DNA of 64,000 nucleotides from Hemerocallis citrina (taxonomy: Eukaryota; Streptophyta; Magnoliopsida; Asparagales; Asphodelaceae). Position 1 is the stretch's first letter. Every line of letters starts with the position of its first letter. The DNA lies in assembly GCA_017893485.1 (NCBI GenBank), contig CM030358.1, positions 149,929,368 through 149,993,367 of the forward strand. Reading direction: 5' to 3'. The position numbers and the translations under genes were made by a program. Below, one piece after another: positions 1 to 10,429 of the stretch. The notes beneath the pieces are model-generated. The model had not been told where the DNA came from, did no database searches, and was given only the letters and a program-made list of their open reading frames with translations.

Positions 1-756
1 AATTCCAACCGCTGATGTCTCTTTAGTCTGTCCTTCCCATGACTCTTGAATCACCTTTCTTGTTTCGAATATCGTCGTCCAGAATTTCTCAAATCTAAAT
101 TTGAAATTCCTTCTTCTGCTGCTTTCTCCACAGTCCATGATTAGGGGAATGTGGTCCAAAGTATACCAGACCGCGGACTTCACCTGGGCCGAAGGGAACA
201 CATCCTCCCAGTCGTTAGACACAAGAATCCTATCAAGCTTTGCTAGAGTTGTGATGCGCTGCATATTAGACCACGTAAATTTTCTATATCTCGTCTCTAA
301 CTCCATTAACTCCAAAGAGTCTATAGTTCTATTGAAGCTCTCCTTCTCTTTGTGGCAGTGACCTCTACCTCTGTGCTCGTCATGGAATCTAGTGATGTTG
401 AAATCCCCTCCTACCACCCAAGGTCGGTCCCATCAACTCCTGATATGGTTAAGTTCAATCCATAGTTCCTTACGTAACCTAGAGTCGTACGGCCCATACA
501 CGCTAGTAATCACTTGCTCCCAGTCATCCCTTCTTCGTCTTACTCTGATAGATGCTGTAAACTCCCCAACATAGTCATCTATAATCTCGAATAGTTTCCT
601 ATATGCCCCAATCACAATCCCCCCCGAGAACCCCACCGCTGGCTTAAATCTCCAATCGAAGTCCTCCGCCCATTTGAGACCTCTAAAGTCCTGGTCGAAA
701 GGGTCGTCTAATCTGGTTTCTTGTAGCCCACAGATACTGGGGCCAATTTTATTCAT
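1..756 (-). pseudogene. LINE endonuclease (APE type), ORF2 N-terminal part
   Basis: The ORF2 endonuclease nicks target DNA to prime reverse transcription. The minus strand from 756 shows the family landmarks in order: a QETR segment near 700-725, a GDFN segment near 375-390, and a C-terminal LDRILVS...LDH segment near 140-215, where functional enzymes normally have SDH. A single in-frame TGA at 433-435 separates the first part from the GDFN part; the frame is otherwise open to the window edge. The Ser-to-Leu change before DH and the stop indicate an inactive copy. RT lies outside the window. Confidence 0.78.
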
Positions 757-879
757 CGTAATACTTATCGCTTTTCTTTTTTTTTGATTTTCTCATCCCT
801 CCAACATTCCAGAATATGTATACCATAATTAACATGTAGATGACACCTACCCTCTACCCCGACGCAGGCTATCTACCCC

Positions 880-1292
880 TTACGTCACCGTAAGTCTAGA
901 CTCTCCTCTAATGATGGAAATATTATGTAACTGTTCACTCTTAGAAGAACCCATGGCTCCACCAGCAGTAGGAAGGTCCTTTGCACTAGATGTGTCCTCG
1001 ATAAGCTCCTCTAGAGCCACATCTTCCGCTCCCCCCTTTTCCAACTGTCTTTTTCCCTTTCTCCGATACTCCGTCAACTTCGTGTTATTGCTGCTGCAAA
1101 CACTCCCCCTAATCCCCATCTTCCCCACATCAGTTTCAGTTTTTTATATCACGTTGTCTTCCTTGACCCCATCTAGAGCTCCGATGATTCCTCCACCTGA
1201 CTCGGGATCTGTTGAATGTTGTGTAAATTCTAAGGCGTGAGAGTGGCTAGCTTCATCTTGGGCTTTCGGCAATACCACCGAAAGAATAGGTT
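880..1292 (-). pseudogene. LINE ORF1/ORF2 junction region left of the solo LTR
   Basis: Continuation of the LINE after the solo LTR. A Ser/Glu-rich coding remnant is open in two short frames, with the longest open stretch at 1128-880 (82 codons), ending in a TGA shortly before the endonuclease. It has no recognisable domain and is read as the ORF1 C-terminal tail. Between 757 and 880 there is an AT/TC-rich spacer without coding signal. Confidence 0.5.
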
Positions 1293-4200
1293 CTTCCTGT
1301 AGCGCCCCGAATTCCCAACATAGGAACTCGTGACACTCTTCCAGGATCTTCCTTCAAATGAGTCACAACACAACAAAAATCACAGAAAATTAAAACTTTT
1401 ATTACATCAAGTTGTTATTACAATGTCCAGTATTTACAACATTTACAATAGATTGTTACAACAAGAATGTACAATAAAATTTGGACAGTAACTTTCACTT
1501 GGATACTTCCCCCTGCTTCTGCTTTCCCGTGCTCCCAACTTGGCAGTCCTGCACTGATAACTGTGGGTACGTCAGTTGGTTACAACTGACGAAATGCTAT
1601 ACCCAGCTATCCTCTCTACACCAGAATATAACGATTCCAATCTCAACAACCACAAATAGTTATTTGATGCAAGGAAAAGGTGATGTCAAACAAGTGTCGG
1701 TGTATGCCATGACCTAATCTAATGCACACTATGGACTCATGCTCCTAAGGCTAATGCACGCTTGGTTGAAAGATATGCATCACATACTACATACCCTCCA
1801 ACCAAACGACGTTCTTCATTATGATGGGGCTTGATCCTCCGTTATGCATCCTAACCTTGTGCTCTCTCCTGTTTCTAATTCCAGTGATGGTGAGGCTATA
1901 GACCCCCTGGTGTGACCGCCAGTCACTGCTGTCTATAGTGGTGTCCATCTTATTAGTTTTATCCACTATGCCCAGAATTTTCAGTCGCAGCTACCGCCGA
2001 ACCGACTGTACTCAAAAGTATATTGTTGTATTACGTCTCCCCGGAACCTCACCAAAAGCTGATATATGGGCACAAAAGCTCACCGCAAGTAATTAGAGCA
2101 ATTCCCGATAGAGCTTAGCTCACCAGGATATTGCCTAATTCATCTACCCACATTGATCAACAAAGGACCTAGCGGATGTAAGGTTTCCCCAACTTTGCAT
2201 CAACTCTCCTTACACTAGAACAGAACTTGTAGTCGAGATGACTTCAACACTCCAAACCTCCTCAAAGGTTGTTACAGATCATAAAGGCATTTCTGCCGAG
2301 ACAGCGGAGCCCCCAATGGAGGGTCACAAACCTCCTCACTGGTGCATGCTCTGGGTCCTTGTCCACATTAAACGAACCTAAGATTCGGTCGGGGCAATGA
2401 CTCCATGCGTCCCCCTGACAGGGCGAACACCCTTGCTAGTGCCTGTCCTTACATTCAACTTAGACTCGATCTAAGCCTACCAAACTATCAAACTACCCCA
2501 CTTCAAGACTAAGAAATAAGGTTAAGAATTCAATGTTGGTTTTGTCAACCCAAACTACCCCTCTAGACAAACTTTGATTTTTCTTCCATTTCCTCATATC
2601 ATCCATCCTCTTGGCTAGGCGATAAATCCACTATTTCCAAATCCCAAACTCAATAAACAACTTTGCTTGCCATGAACGACTAATCCAATTCCATTTAGTT
2701 ATTCACCTTTATCAATAATGGATCCCAATCATTCCACACTAGGACTTAACTAGCCCTCTAATTCGGTCCAAAGGTTGACCTATCTCGGCACGAACCCACG
2801 ACGAACCATCCCCACCGATTGCCGCAAACACATCGACGCTTGGAGTTTGATCGCATCCTCGGCCCGACCCACAAAATAGCTTTCTTCTAAAACTTAACAC
2901 TCCAGGGTCCTTGACAGGTGGTAGCTCCAAACACAACCCATGGAATCCATCCATATACAACAAGTCCGTCGGTGCACGAGTTATCCCCTCCAACGCATTC
3001 GTTGTGACCTCTACCCATCTAGATTTTGTCAAACAAGACTCTATCTCAGAGTTTCGACTTAAACAATGTATCCCAACAAGGTACACTCCACTAGGAGTAA
3101 GTTCTAACCCACAAATCTCCAAAAAGAGGTTCTAAGGGTCCTAAAACGACAATTTAAATTACCAAACAGCAAGCACACACTTGGCGGTTATGCCAAAACG
3201 GAGTCAATCCCAGTCTCGTTCCCTTGAGGAAACGCGATTGGGCGCTCCCCATGCTTCTAATCAAGGTAGACAGTAAGTACGAGCACACAATGGGCATGAA
3301 TATCATTCCAAAGTGGTCTACAACCATACCCCAACATCCTATACAATTTCACCTTGACACAAAGAACAACGTCGGTCCATTTGGGGTCTATAAGCAACTA
3401 TGAGCTACTCCCTTGCAAGAACTTTAGATCACCTAAGTCCTAACTCATCCTTACACTTATAAAATGTTTCTTGACCTTAACAACAACTCTAAGCTAGTAA
3501 GATACAACCTCATACTTGTTTCTATGAACTTGGTGCAAACCAGTGAGCTCCATAATTTACTGTGTTTCCATCTTCACTTATAAAAATCATATAAAATCGA
3601 ATACTTGTCCAAACCAGGATTTATTTACCATTACAGAAAGGTCTAAGTGTCTACTACAAGTTCCTAGTTATAATGATCTTCAAATAAGGTCGTCTAGACA
3701 CTCTTATGGGTCCATCTTTAACAAGTGCACAGTATCTCAGAACAAAAACATCATATCGACACAGTCATGGGGTAAAATCTAATTAAAATATCATATTGTG
3801 TCAGATCATCATGAAATTTTAGAATCTAGTTTCTGACACATGATGTTACAACATAATAAAAAATAAAGTCATTATACCAAGTATATTTTCATTTATGCCC
3901 TTTTAAATATCATCCAAAAACAGGGCAGAAACAACAACAGTTCTGCTCACTAAAATATTTAGTTTATCTTGCATGATTTAATTGACATAGCTATAGGGGT
4001 CCAAATCTCATGAAATTTGAAACATAGGTCTTAGATACATCCAATAACAACATACTAAAATTTCAGATCAATCCCTTATATATGCAATGAGTTCCAAGTC
4101 AATCTTTCCATAACAGTAACCCTAAAAACTGCTTCTCTCTATTCTGACCAGCATGCAAGTTTGTATTTTATTTAAATAGCAGGAAAAATTCTAAAAATCC

Positions 4201-4680
4201 ATAAAAATTACTGAAGGTGTAAAACACTCATAGGATCATTCTATAAAAATTTCAGATCAAAATACCAAGTATGGTTCATGCAATGAGCTACGGACTAACA
4301 CCCAAAATTCAGTCCTTTAACAGCATTTTTTTCTGGTTTAAACTACTTAACACAACGGGTTGTTTAAGTTCATTCCTATGGCATTCATGTCACTTTTTCA
4401 GTCATAAAACAACATTACAAACATCCAAGCACAATATATCAAAAGATTGGAAACACCCACCTTGTTGGTAGTTGGTTCTTGCTTGAGAAAGACCACCTTC
4501 TTGATTCTTCTTGATCCTAGCTTTCTCTCCTTTGCTTGAGCTCCTAGTTCTTCTTCTCCTTGGTTTTCCTTCTTCTTCTCTCCTCAAATCAGTACCTAAG
4601 AGTGTTTGGAATTGGGTTTGGAGTTATAGGAAGAAAATAGAAGTTTGTAGGAAATGGTAGAAGAGAATGGAGTGAAGGGT

Positions 4681-4692
4681 GTTTATAAAATG
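4681..4692 (+). promoter_or_regulatory. TATA-like box of solo LTR A
   Basis: GTTTATAAAATG, about 440 bp before the LTR end and followed by a GA-rich tract. The position matches the U3/R junction of long plant LTRs. Equivalent boxes occur in solo LTR B (near 20380) and C (near 63210). Confidence 0.45.
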
Positions 4693-4709
4693 AGAAGAGA
4701 GCAAGAGAG

Positions 4710-4725
4710 AGGGGGGGGGGGGGGG
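4710..4725. repeat. Poly-G tract
   Basis: An uninterrupted run of about 16 G following a GAGAGA stretch inside solo LTR A. Such tracts can form quadruplexes and are prone to length error. Confidence 0.8.
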
Positions 4726-5131
4726 AATTGAAAGGGGGCATGGGGAATAGGTGAAGGGGTCTCATCAAAATGGAGATAGGCTACCTTGGGTGGTGATGGG
4801 ATGGGCATCTTTCAAAGCAATGATGGTGTCTTGGTTCAAACCCTAACTCATTTATCCCTTCTTCTCTTTCCCTCCATGAAGTGGCCGGCCAAACATGGCT
4901 TGACCCACTTTGGGTTGGGCTCAAGTGTTGGGGTTTGGTTCGGTTTCATTCGGGCTCACAAATCCGACTCAACATGGACATACATTCATATATACATATA
5001 TCTGCATGCACAAAGTAGGCTATTAATGAGAAAACAATTGCTTTAATCAAAACAAACACAATTGTTATAACTAGTAGCGCTCGGTTTGTTCACAAGATGC
5101 ATTCGTCAAAAATCAGGGTTGTTACACTTCC

Positions 5132-6573
5132 GCAGCCGAACAAATCAAATGATGGGTCCCATGATTGGACGACCCAATGGGCTGCAAAAGTGCACTCTTA
5201 TTATCCAAAATAGTAGACAAGGCTATCCTGATTGACTCCTCAATTTCTGACTTGGAGAACTGGAGCCACTCTTCATTAATTAACCCTATCTCCCTATTAA
5301 CATTGAGCCCCACCCCGTCCACCTTCTTCAAAATTCCTGTTGCCTTAACACTATTCATCGTACCCCCAGTCACATTGCCCCTTCGCATCACTTCATCCCC
5401 TGCAAAAAGTGTTGTCTCGGGTCTATCCATCTGTGCAGCGCTGGATGGTACTTGTCCCCTACCGAATAGTCGTGGCCCCCCTGCCTGCAAAGCTCCCTAG
5501 ATGAATGGTCTGGATTAGAGCTTGAACCGATGTTTTCCCCATTTCCATTTGCTCTCGATGAAGGGCTGTGATTGATCTCCCCCAGATCTAACGGCCGCAC
5601 AACGTCTTCAACCTCCAACTCCTTGTTTCTGTTTTGGAACCCTATTCCCTCCGTCATTGCTGCTCCTCTAAAAGACATCGATTTTTTCACCTCCGTGATG
5701 ACCTGGACATCGTAGACCTCGTTTTCGAAATCTACTCTGATCTTGGCCAGAATGTCCGCTTTGTTATCTACCCCAACTCGCAGGCGCACATATTTCCGAC
5801 AGGTATGCGTTACGGTATTCCTATCAATTTCGACCAAGATACCAATTCCGCGGATCAAATTTTGAAACCCCGAGCGAACCCAACAATGAAAAGGTAGATT
5901 GTATAGTCTAATCCACAACGAGGGGAAAGAGTCTGTATTCAAAGTCCGAACTCCCTAGACCATGCTCTGAACGTAATGAAAAATTCTAAGCCTTGCGAGT
6001 CCCTCCCTTCCATTCCTTTCGCTCTAAGCGCTTCGGTGACCGTCTCCTCATCGCTGCAATGAGCGTAGAAACAATTCTTGCTAATGTCTTGCACTAGCCA
6101 AACCGGCATCGAAGGGGAGACGAGTGCAGCGGTTAGAAGTTCGGTGATGTCTTTGTTGTTTGGGTTGCCCGTTTGAGCTTTGATAACAATGCCTCCCTTG
6201 TACCTCCTTTCAAAATCCGCCATTAGAGGCGTCAGAGTAATCGAAGCTATAAGAACTCTTCCTTCGGCGGCACAGCTCTCCCGGGTTTTGCTTGCCACCG
6301 ACATATGCGACGTAGCTTGTCTCGGAGGTGGAATGGAGGTCGACGCGGAGGCCATTTTCTTCTTGGGGCACGCCGTTGAAATGTGTCCGAACATTTTGCA
6401 CACATAGCACAACCAGTCATTCTTACAGTTGTTAATGGATTGGCCGACCATGGCGCATTTGTGGCATGAAAAGCCGACCATCGACCCTCTTCTCCCCTGA
6501 TGTGCTCTTGGTCCCCGATAGCTCTTTGCTCCTGCCCTATTTGGGAGTCTTCTTGGGCCTTACTAGAATCCAC
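5132..6573 (-). pseudogene. LINE ORF1: zinc-knuckle, RNA-binding (DUF4283-like) protein
   Basis: Plant L1 ORF1 proteins bind the LINE RNA. Translation around 6480-6360 shows two CX2CX4HX4C-type knuckles. The first has Gln in place of His (CHKCAMVGQ), the second is canonical (CYVCKMFGH). From about 6250 to 5760 follows an RRM-like region with a WIRLYNLPFHCW segment typical of DUF4283 proteins of plant LINEs. A frameshift near 5940 splits the reading frame. An acidic/serine-rich C-terminal part reaches 5132, where the solo LTR interrupts it, and resumes at 1292 on the other side. Confidence 0.72.
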
Positions 6574-7076
6574 TCGCCTTCATTGTCTTCCCTTTTCTTA
6601 AGGCCAACCTCCTCCATTGCTACCGGTCGCCGTTGAACTCTATGTTCGACGGTGGTTCGGTATTCACCTCTAATTGCCTCCGCGTAGGTCTTCTTTCTAC
6701 TCTCTTCCTTTGCGGACTCGAGATAGCGTCGTTCAGGAGAGACCTGGCGTTCCCTAGCCGTGCTCTTGCCTCTGGTCCCCAGCTCTAGGTCGTCGCCCTC
6801 TCTATTCTAGCCACGACGAGCACCTCCACCTTCTTCAAGCCCTGTTCGGTCTCTGTGTCGAACAGGTGTTCTGATCTCTTTTCAACTCCTCGCTCTGCTT
6901 CGAGACTCCGAAAGTTCACGATGACGTTTGCTTTCTTGGCATTCCAAGTCCTGCGCCCTCTCACGCTTCGGCATCGCATAACGTCGTCGCTCAGGGCTCC
7001 TGTCTCGCTTGCTGGAGTCGAAAGAGGAACGATGCATCTCCTTGCTACCAAGTGTACACTTCTTCTTGTCGTTTAG
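6574..7076 (-). pseudogene. LINE 5' region / ORF1 N-terminus, decayed
   Basis: Minus-strand sequence rich in Arg, Ser and Glu codons. It includes an open stretch at 7051-6785 and a KTYAEAIRG segment near 6680, which resembles the motif preceding plant LINE ORF1 proteins. Several stops break the frame. Continuous with ORF1 downstream. I cannot define the true start codon. Confidence 0.5.
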
Positions 7077-7348
7077 TTAACCTTTTATTAATGAAATTGA
7101 TGACGGTGTTACTTTATTCCAAAAAATAAAATAAAGTAGGTTCAAACAATATGGGTTACCGGAGTACTAGAAACAAAACAGGGTATTTAACTAACTTGTA
7201 GTTTTCTTTTCCAATTACTCTTTCGTTTGATGCTTCTCTTCGGACAGATCATATAGTGTACTATATATCATAACATTAAGACCAATCTAATAAGAAAATT
7301 ATAAACAAGATAATTTAAAGGGAATTTATTAAGTACTAACAGAAAATC
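7077..7348. other. Spacer between LINE and Tat element
   Basis: About 270 bp of AT-rich DNA with no coding, RNA or repeat signal. It is interrupted on the right by the Tat element and its flank resumes at 25122. Confidence 0.6.
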
Positions 7349-7353
7349 ATGAG

Positions 7354-7923
7354 TGATGCGGTTTGTTTCTGGGAGACGTGTGGATGCACCAGGTGTGAGT
7401 TCTTACTCGAATTGTATTGAAGGAGAAAGCTACTGGTCGGACGACCCTCGGCTGGCCGGGCTGTACCTGCGACGGGCTTGGAGTGAGGTGGATGTCTGGG
7501 CTCGGATCAGAGGTCTTGAGTACCTGCAGACGGTCTAGAAACACCGGGGTTGGCTCCGGTGGCAGACCCTCCGACGATCTAGTCAGTCACTTAAGATATA
7601 GCAACAGTAACTAGGGTTTTAGTAAAAAAAGTTTGATTACCTGTAAACAGGGGGGAGGGTCTGGTATTTATAGAGGAAGCCAATCGGGTCCAGACCCGTT
7701 TGGGGCTGGGCCGGACCCGGTTACCCGCATGGCTGAAGCGGTGGAAAAGCCGGGCGGTATAGGGCTGACGTGGTAGGCGCCGGAGCGGTTTTCGGGCTGA
7801 CGTGGCAGAGCTCTGGGCGGTTTTTCGGTGCTGACGTGGCAGATCAGAAGGATCAGATGGTGCGCGCATCTCTGAGGGGATCTAGTGGTCCAGGATGGGC
7901 CATGCTATTTCTGACCCATATCA
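7354..7923 (-). repeat. 3' LTR of the Tat element
   Basis: 570 bp, beginning TGATGCGG and ending CCATATCA on the plus strand. It matches 24568-25116 with about 12 substitutions and one 21-bp difference near 7700 (counted by eye). The promoter reads leftward, with a TATAAATACC box (minus strand) around 7663-7672. Confidence 0.93.
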
Positions 7924-7945
7924 GAAGCCCCACGCTCCTGTAGGG
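7924..7945 (-). other. Candidate polypurine tract of the Tat element
   Basis: On the minus strand GGAGCGTGGGGCTTC lies directly before the 3' LTR. It is G-rich but not a clean purine run, so the call rests mainly on position. Confidence 0.35.
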
Positions 7946-8140
7946 CTGGGTGATCCAGTCGTGTAGGAGCGACTTTTTGCTTCTGGGGGAAGAGCAGATG
8001 TAAGGGTGAGATGGTCAGATCTGTGCTTTCCCTTAAAAGAGGCCAGGGGTCAGGAGTTATGGATCCCTCGTTTTGGAGTTTCGCGCAGGAGGAGGGGTAA
8101 AAGGGTAAGAGAGCCAGAAATGCCTGAGTCAAGATTTGGG

Positions 8141-8275
8141 GGTCGGCGGACGAGTCCGAAGGTCGGCGGACGAACCAAGGGTTCGGCAGACGGGACTAAG
8201 GGTCGGCAGGCGAGCCCACGGGTCGGAGGACGAACCAAGGGTTTGGCAGGCGAACCCACGGGTCGGTAGACGACC
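8141..8275. repeat. 20-bp tandem repeat, 6.75 copies
   Basis: Exact 20-bp register: units begin at 8141, 8161, 8181, 8201, 8221, 8241 and 8261, consensus GGTCGGCRGACGAACCNARG. Units differ at several positions but no indels disturb the phase. Lies in the 3' noncoding part of the Tat element. Confidence 0.9.
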
Positions 8276-8399
8276 ATCTCGCTAGTTGGAAGAGCGAGGG
8301 GATGTTGAGGCCTTCTTCTGGGGCTCGTTTACCCAGCATTTGAGGTCGGCGGGGCGGCCTCCTAGGGTCCGGGGACGATCCCCTCATTGGTTGGAGGAG

Positions 8400-10045
8400 C
8401 AAGGGGAGCGTCTGGTATTCGGGATACCATCCGAGCGTCGAGTTTCGAGCCCCACCGAGAAAGGCGAAGATGGTGTGCCCGTACTTCTATCCGAGCTCTG
8501 AGCCCCATCGTGGTGGATGAGGTTGGTATGGCTCGATCTTCCATCTGAGCTCCGAGGCACTATCGAGAAAGATGAAGGTGGCGTGGCTCGAGCTTCGATC
8601 CGAGCTCCGAACGTTCACTGAGAAGGGAGAAGTGGCCTGGCTCGAACTTCGATCCGAGCGTCGAGCCCCCACTGAGGCAAGGAGAAGTGGCCTGGCTCGA
8701 GCTTCGATCCGAGCGGCGAGCCCCCACTGAGAAGGGAGAAGTGGCTTGGCTCGCGCTTTGATCCGAGCGTCGAGCCCCCACTGGGAAGGGAGAAGTGGGC
8801 TGGCTCGAACTTCTATCCGAGCGTCGACCCCTCTGTAATGAAGAGAAGGGGAATTCGCGGTATGGCTCGCGGTTTCATCCGAGCGTCGACCGTTAGAGGG
8901 GAAGGTTTACATGCTCGCGATGCTATCCGACGGCCTCTTCGAAAGTTCTTCTTCTAGGATCCATTTTGACTCCGAAAACCTATTTGGATCGCTTTTTGGA
9001 AGACATTGATAATGGGTTGAACAGAAGTAAGCCTGAGAAAGGGGAAGTGGGCTGGCTCGAGCTTCTATCCGAGTGTCGACCCCTCCGTAATAACGAGAAG
9101 GAGATCTGGCTCGAGTTTCGATCCGAGATCCGAGGCACTACCGAGAAAGATGAAGGTGGCGTGGCTCGAGCTTCGATCCGTGCTCCGAACGTTCACTGAG
9201 AAGGGAGAAGCGGCCTGGCTCGAACTTCGATCCGAGCGTTGAGCCCCCACTGAGGCAAGGAGAAGTGGCCTGGCTCGAGCTTCGATCCGAGCGGCGAGCC
9301 CCCACTGAGAAGGGAGAAGTGGGCTGGCTCGAACTTCTATCCGAGCGTCGACCCCTCTGTAATGAAGAGAAGGGGAATTCGCGGTATGGCTCGCGGTTTC
9401 ATCCGAGCATCGACCGTCAGAGGGGAAGGTTTACGTGCTCGCGATGCTATCCGATGGCCTCTTCGAAAGTTCTTCTAGGATCCATTTTGACTCCGAAAAC
9501 CTATTTGGATCGCTTTTTGGAAGACATTGATAATGGGTTGAACAGAAGTAAGCCTGAGAAAGGGGAACTGGGCTGGCTCGAGCTTCTATCCGAGTGTCGA
9601 CCTCTCCGTAATAACGAGAAGGAGATCTGGCTCGAGTTTCGATCCGAGATCCGAGGCACTACCGAGAAAGATGAAAGCGGGCTGGCTCGAGTTTCTATCC
9701 GAGCTCCGAGCACTTCCTGAGATGATGAGAAGGGGATCTGGCTCGAATTTCGATCCGAGCGTCGAGCCCCATCTGAGAAAGAGGAAAGTGGCCTGGCTCG
9801 AGTTTCTATCCGAGCATCGACCCCCTGTAATGGAGAGAAGAGGATCTGGCTCGAGTTTTCATCCGAGCGTCGAGCCCCATCTGAGAAAGGGAGAAGTGGG
9901 CTGGCTCGAGTTTCTATCCGAGCGTCGACCCCTCTGTTATGAAGAGAAAGGGACCTGGCTCGAGTTTCGATCCGAGCTCTGAGCCCCATCTGAGGAGGGA
10001 GAAAGTGCCCTGGCTCGAGTTTCGATCCGAGCTCCGAGCCACTCT
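8400..10045. repeat. 54-57 bp tandem array with a ~0.52-0.58 kb higher-order repeat
   Basis: Roughly 25-30 units built on TGGCTCGAGYTTCNATCCGA followed by GCGTCGAGCCCC and a GAGAAGG-rich linker. A block containing GAATTCGCGGTATGGCTCGC recurs at 8851 and 9375, and a GAGAAAGATGAAGGTGGCG block recurs near 8565 and 9143. These show duplication of several units together. Long open frames occur on both strands because many units are multiples of 3, but they have no coding character. Confidence 0.88.
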
Positions 10046-10111
10046 AACTTGGTGAAATCTTTTCTACCTGGTAAATGGGAAGGGGTAGTGTGGTAATTTC
10101 CTCCTTTTTGC

Positions 10112-10240
10112 TGACGTCATGGCGCGAGGATCAACGTTTGTTTAGACCTTGGTGGCCGTTAGATCTTGTCAGATAAGATCTAACGGCTAGATCCTCATTT
10201 GCGAAAATCGAGGAGTCGTTTTCCACTTTAAAAACCCCCA
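10112..10240 (+). promoter_or_regulatory. Probable promoter of the antisense gene in the Tat element
   Basis: A palindromic TGACGTCA (bZIP/as-1 type) site at 10112-10119 is followed by a 13-bp perfect inverted repeat (10155-10187) and a TATA-like CTTTAAAAACCC near 10223. A pyrimidine-rich leader precedes the reading frame at 10380-10430. It drives rightward transcription, opposite to the element's own genes. Function is inferred. Confidence 0.5.
10155..10187. repeat. 13-bp perfect inverted repeat upstream of the antisense gene
   Basis: Arms GCCGTTAGATCTT (10155-10167) and AAGATCTAACGGC (10175-10187) with a 7-base spacer. It sits between the bZIP-like site and the TATA-like box. Confidence 0.85.
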
Positions 10241-10429
10241 CCCCCCTCATTTTCTTATTTACCTCTTCGTTACTTCCCTTTAATTTTCAACAGAGAGCAG
10301 GCATTTCAATCGCAGTCGGCGGATTTTTCGCAGAAAACGTAACTTTCCACGCATCAGGTTAGTAACACTCTTTTTAGAAATGTCGCGTACTCAGTCTGGA
10401 TCCGAGGCTAGTTGTCTGGTCACTCGGAG

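Larger units (their letters stand above)
1298..5126. mobile_element. Solo LTR A (3.8 kb), TSD CTTCC
   Basis: The element starts TGTAGCGCCCC and ends GGGTTGTTACA. It is flanked by perfect 5-bp duplications CTTCC (1293-1297 and 5127-5131). There is no convincing coding sequence inside. A TATA-like GTTTATAAAATG lies at 4681-4692, about 440 bp from the right end, as expected for a plus-oriented LTR. It shares its ends and an internal block (1560-1625) with solo LTR B at 17674-20945. The length and TGTARCGCCCC start suit long LTRs of Ty3/gypsy chromoviruses (Tekay/Del type), but no internal domain remains to prove this. Confidence 0.75.
1..7076 (-). mobile_element. L1-type LINE (5' part), split by a solo LTR
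   Basis: Minus-strand non-LTR retrotransposon. Reading from about 7076 leftward there is a basic Arg/Ser-rich leader, an ORF1 with zinc knuckles and an RNA-binding domain, then an APE-type endonuclease running to the window edge. The reverse transcriptase should lie left of base 1. The LINE is interrupted at 1298-5126 by a solo LTR. Removing that insertion and one CTTCC copy restores continuous LINE sequence. Stops and frameshifts show it is dead. The 5' end is not sharply defined; 7076 is where LINE-like coding character fades. Confidence 0.8.

Noticed and set aside
9265..9989. Long open frames on both strands (151 and 162 codons)
   Set aside because: They are read through the 54-57 bp tandem array; many units are a multiple of 3, so openness is automatic. 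No domain.
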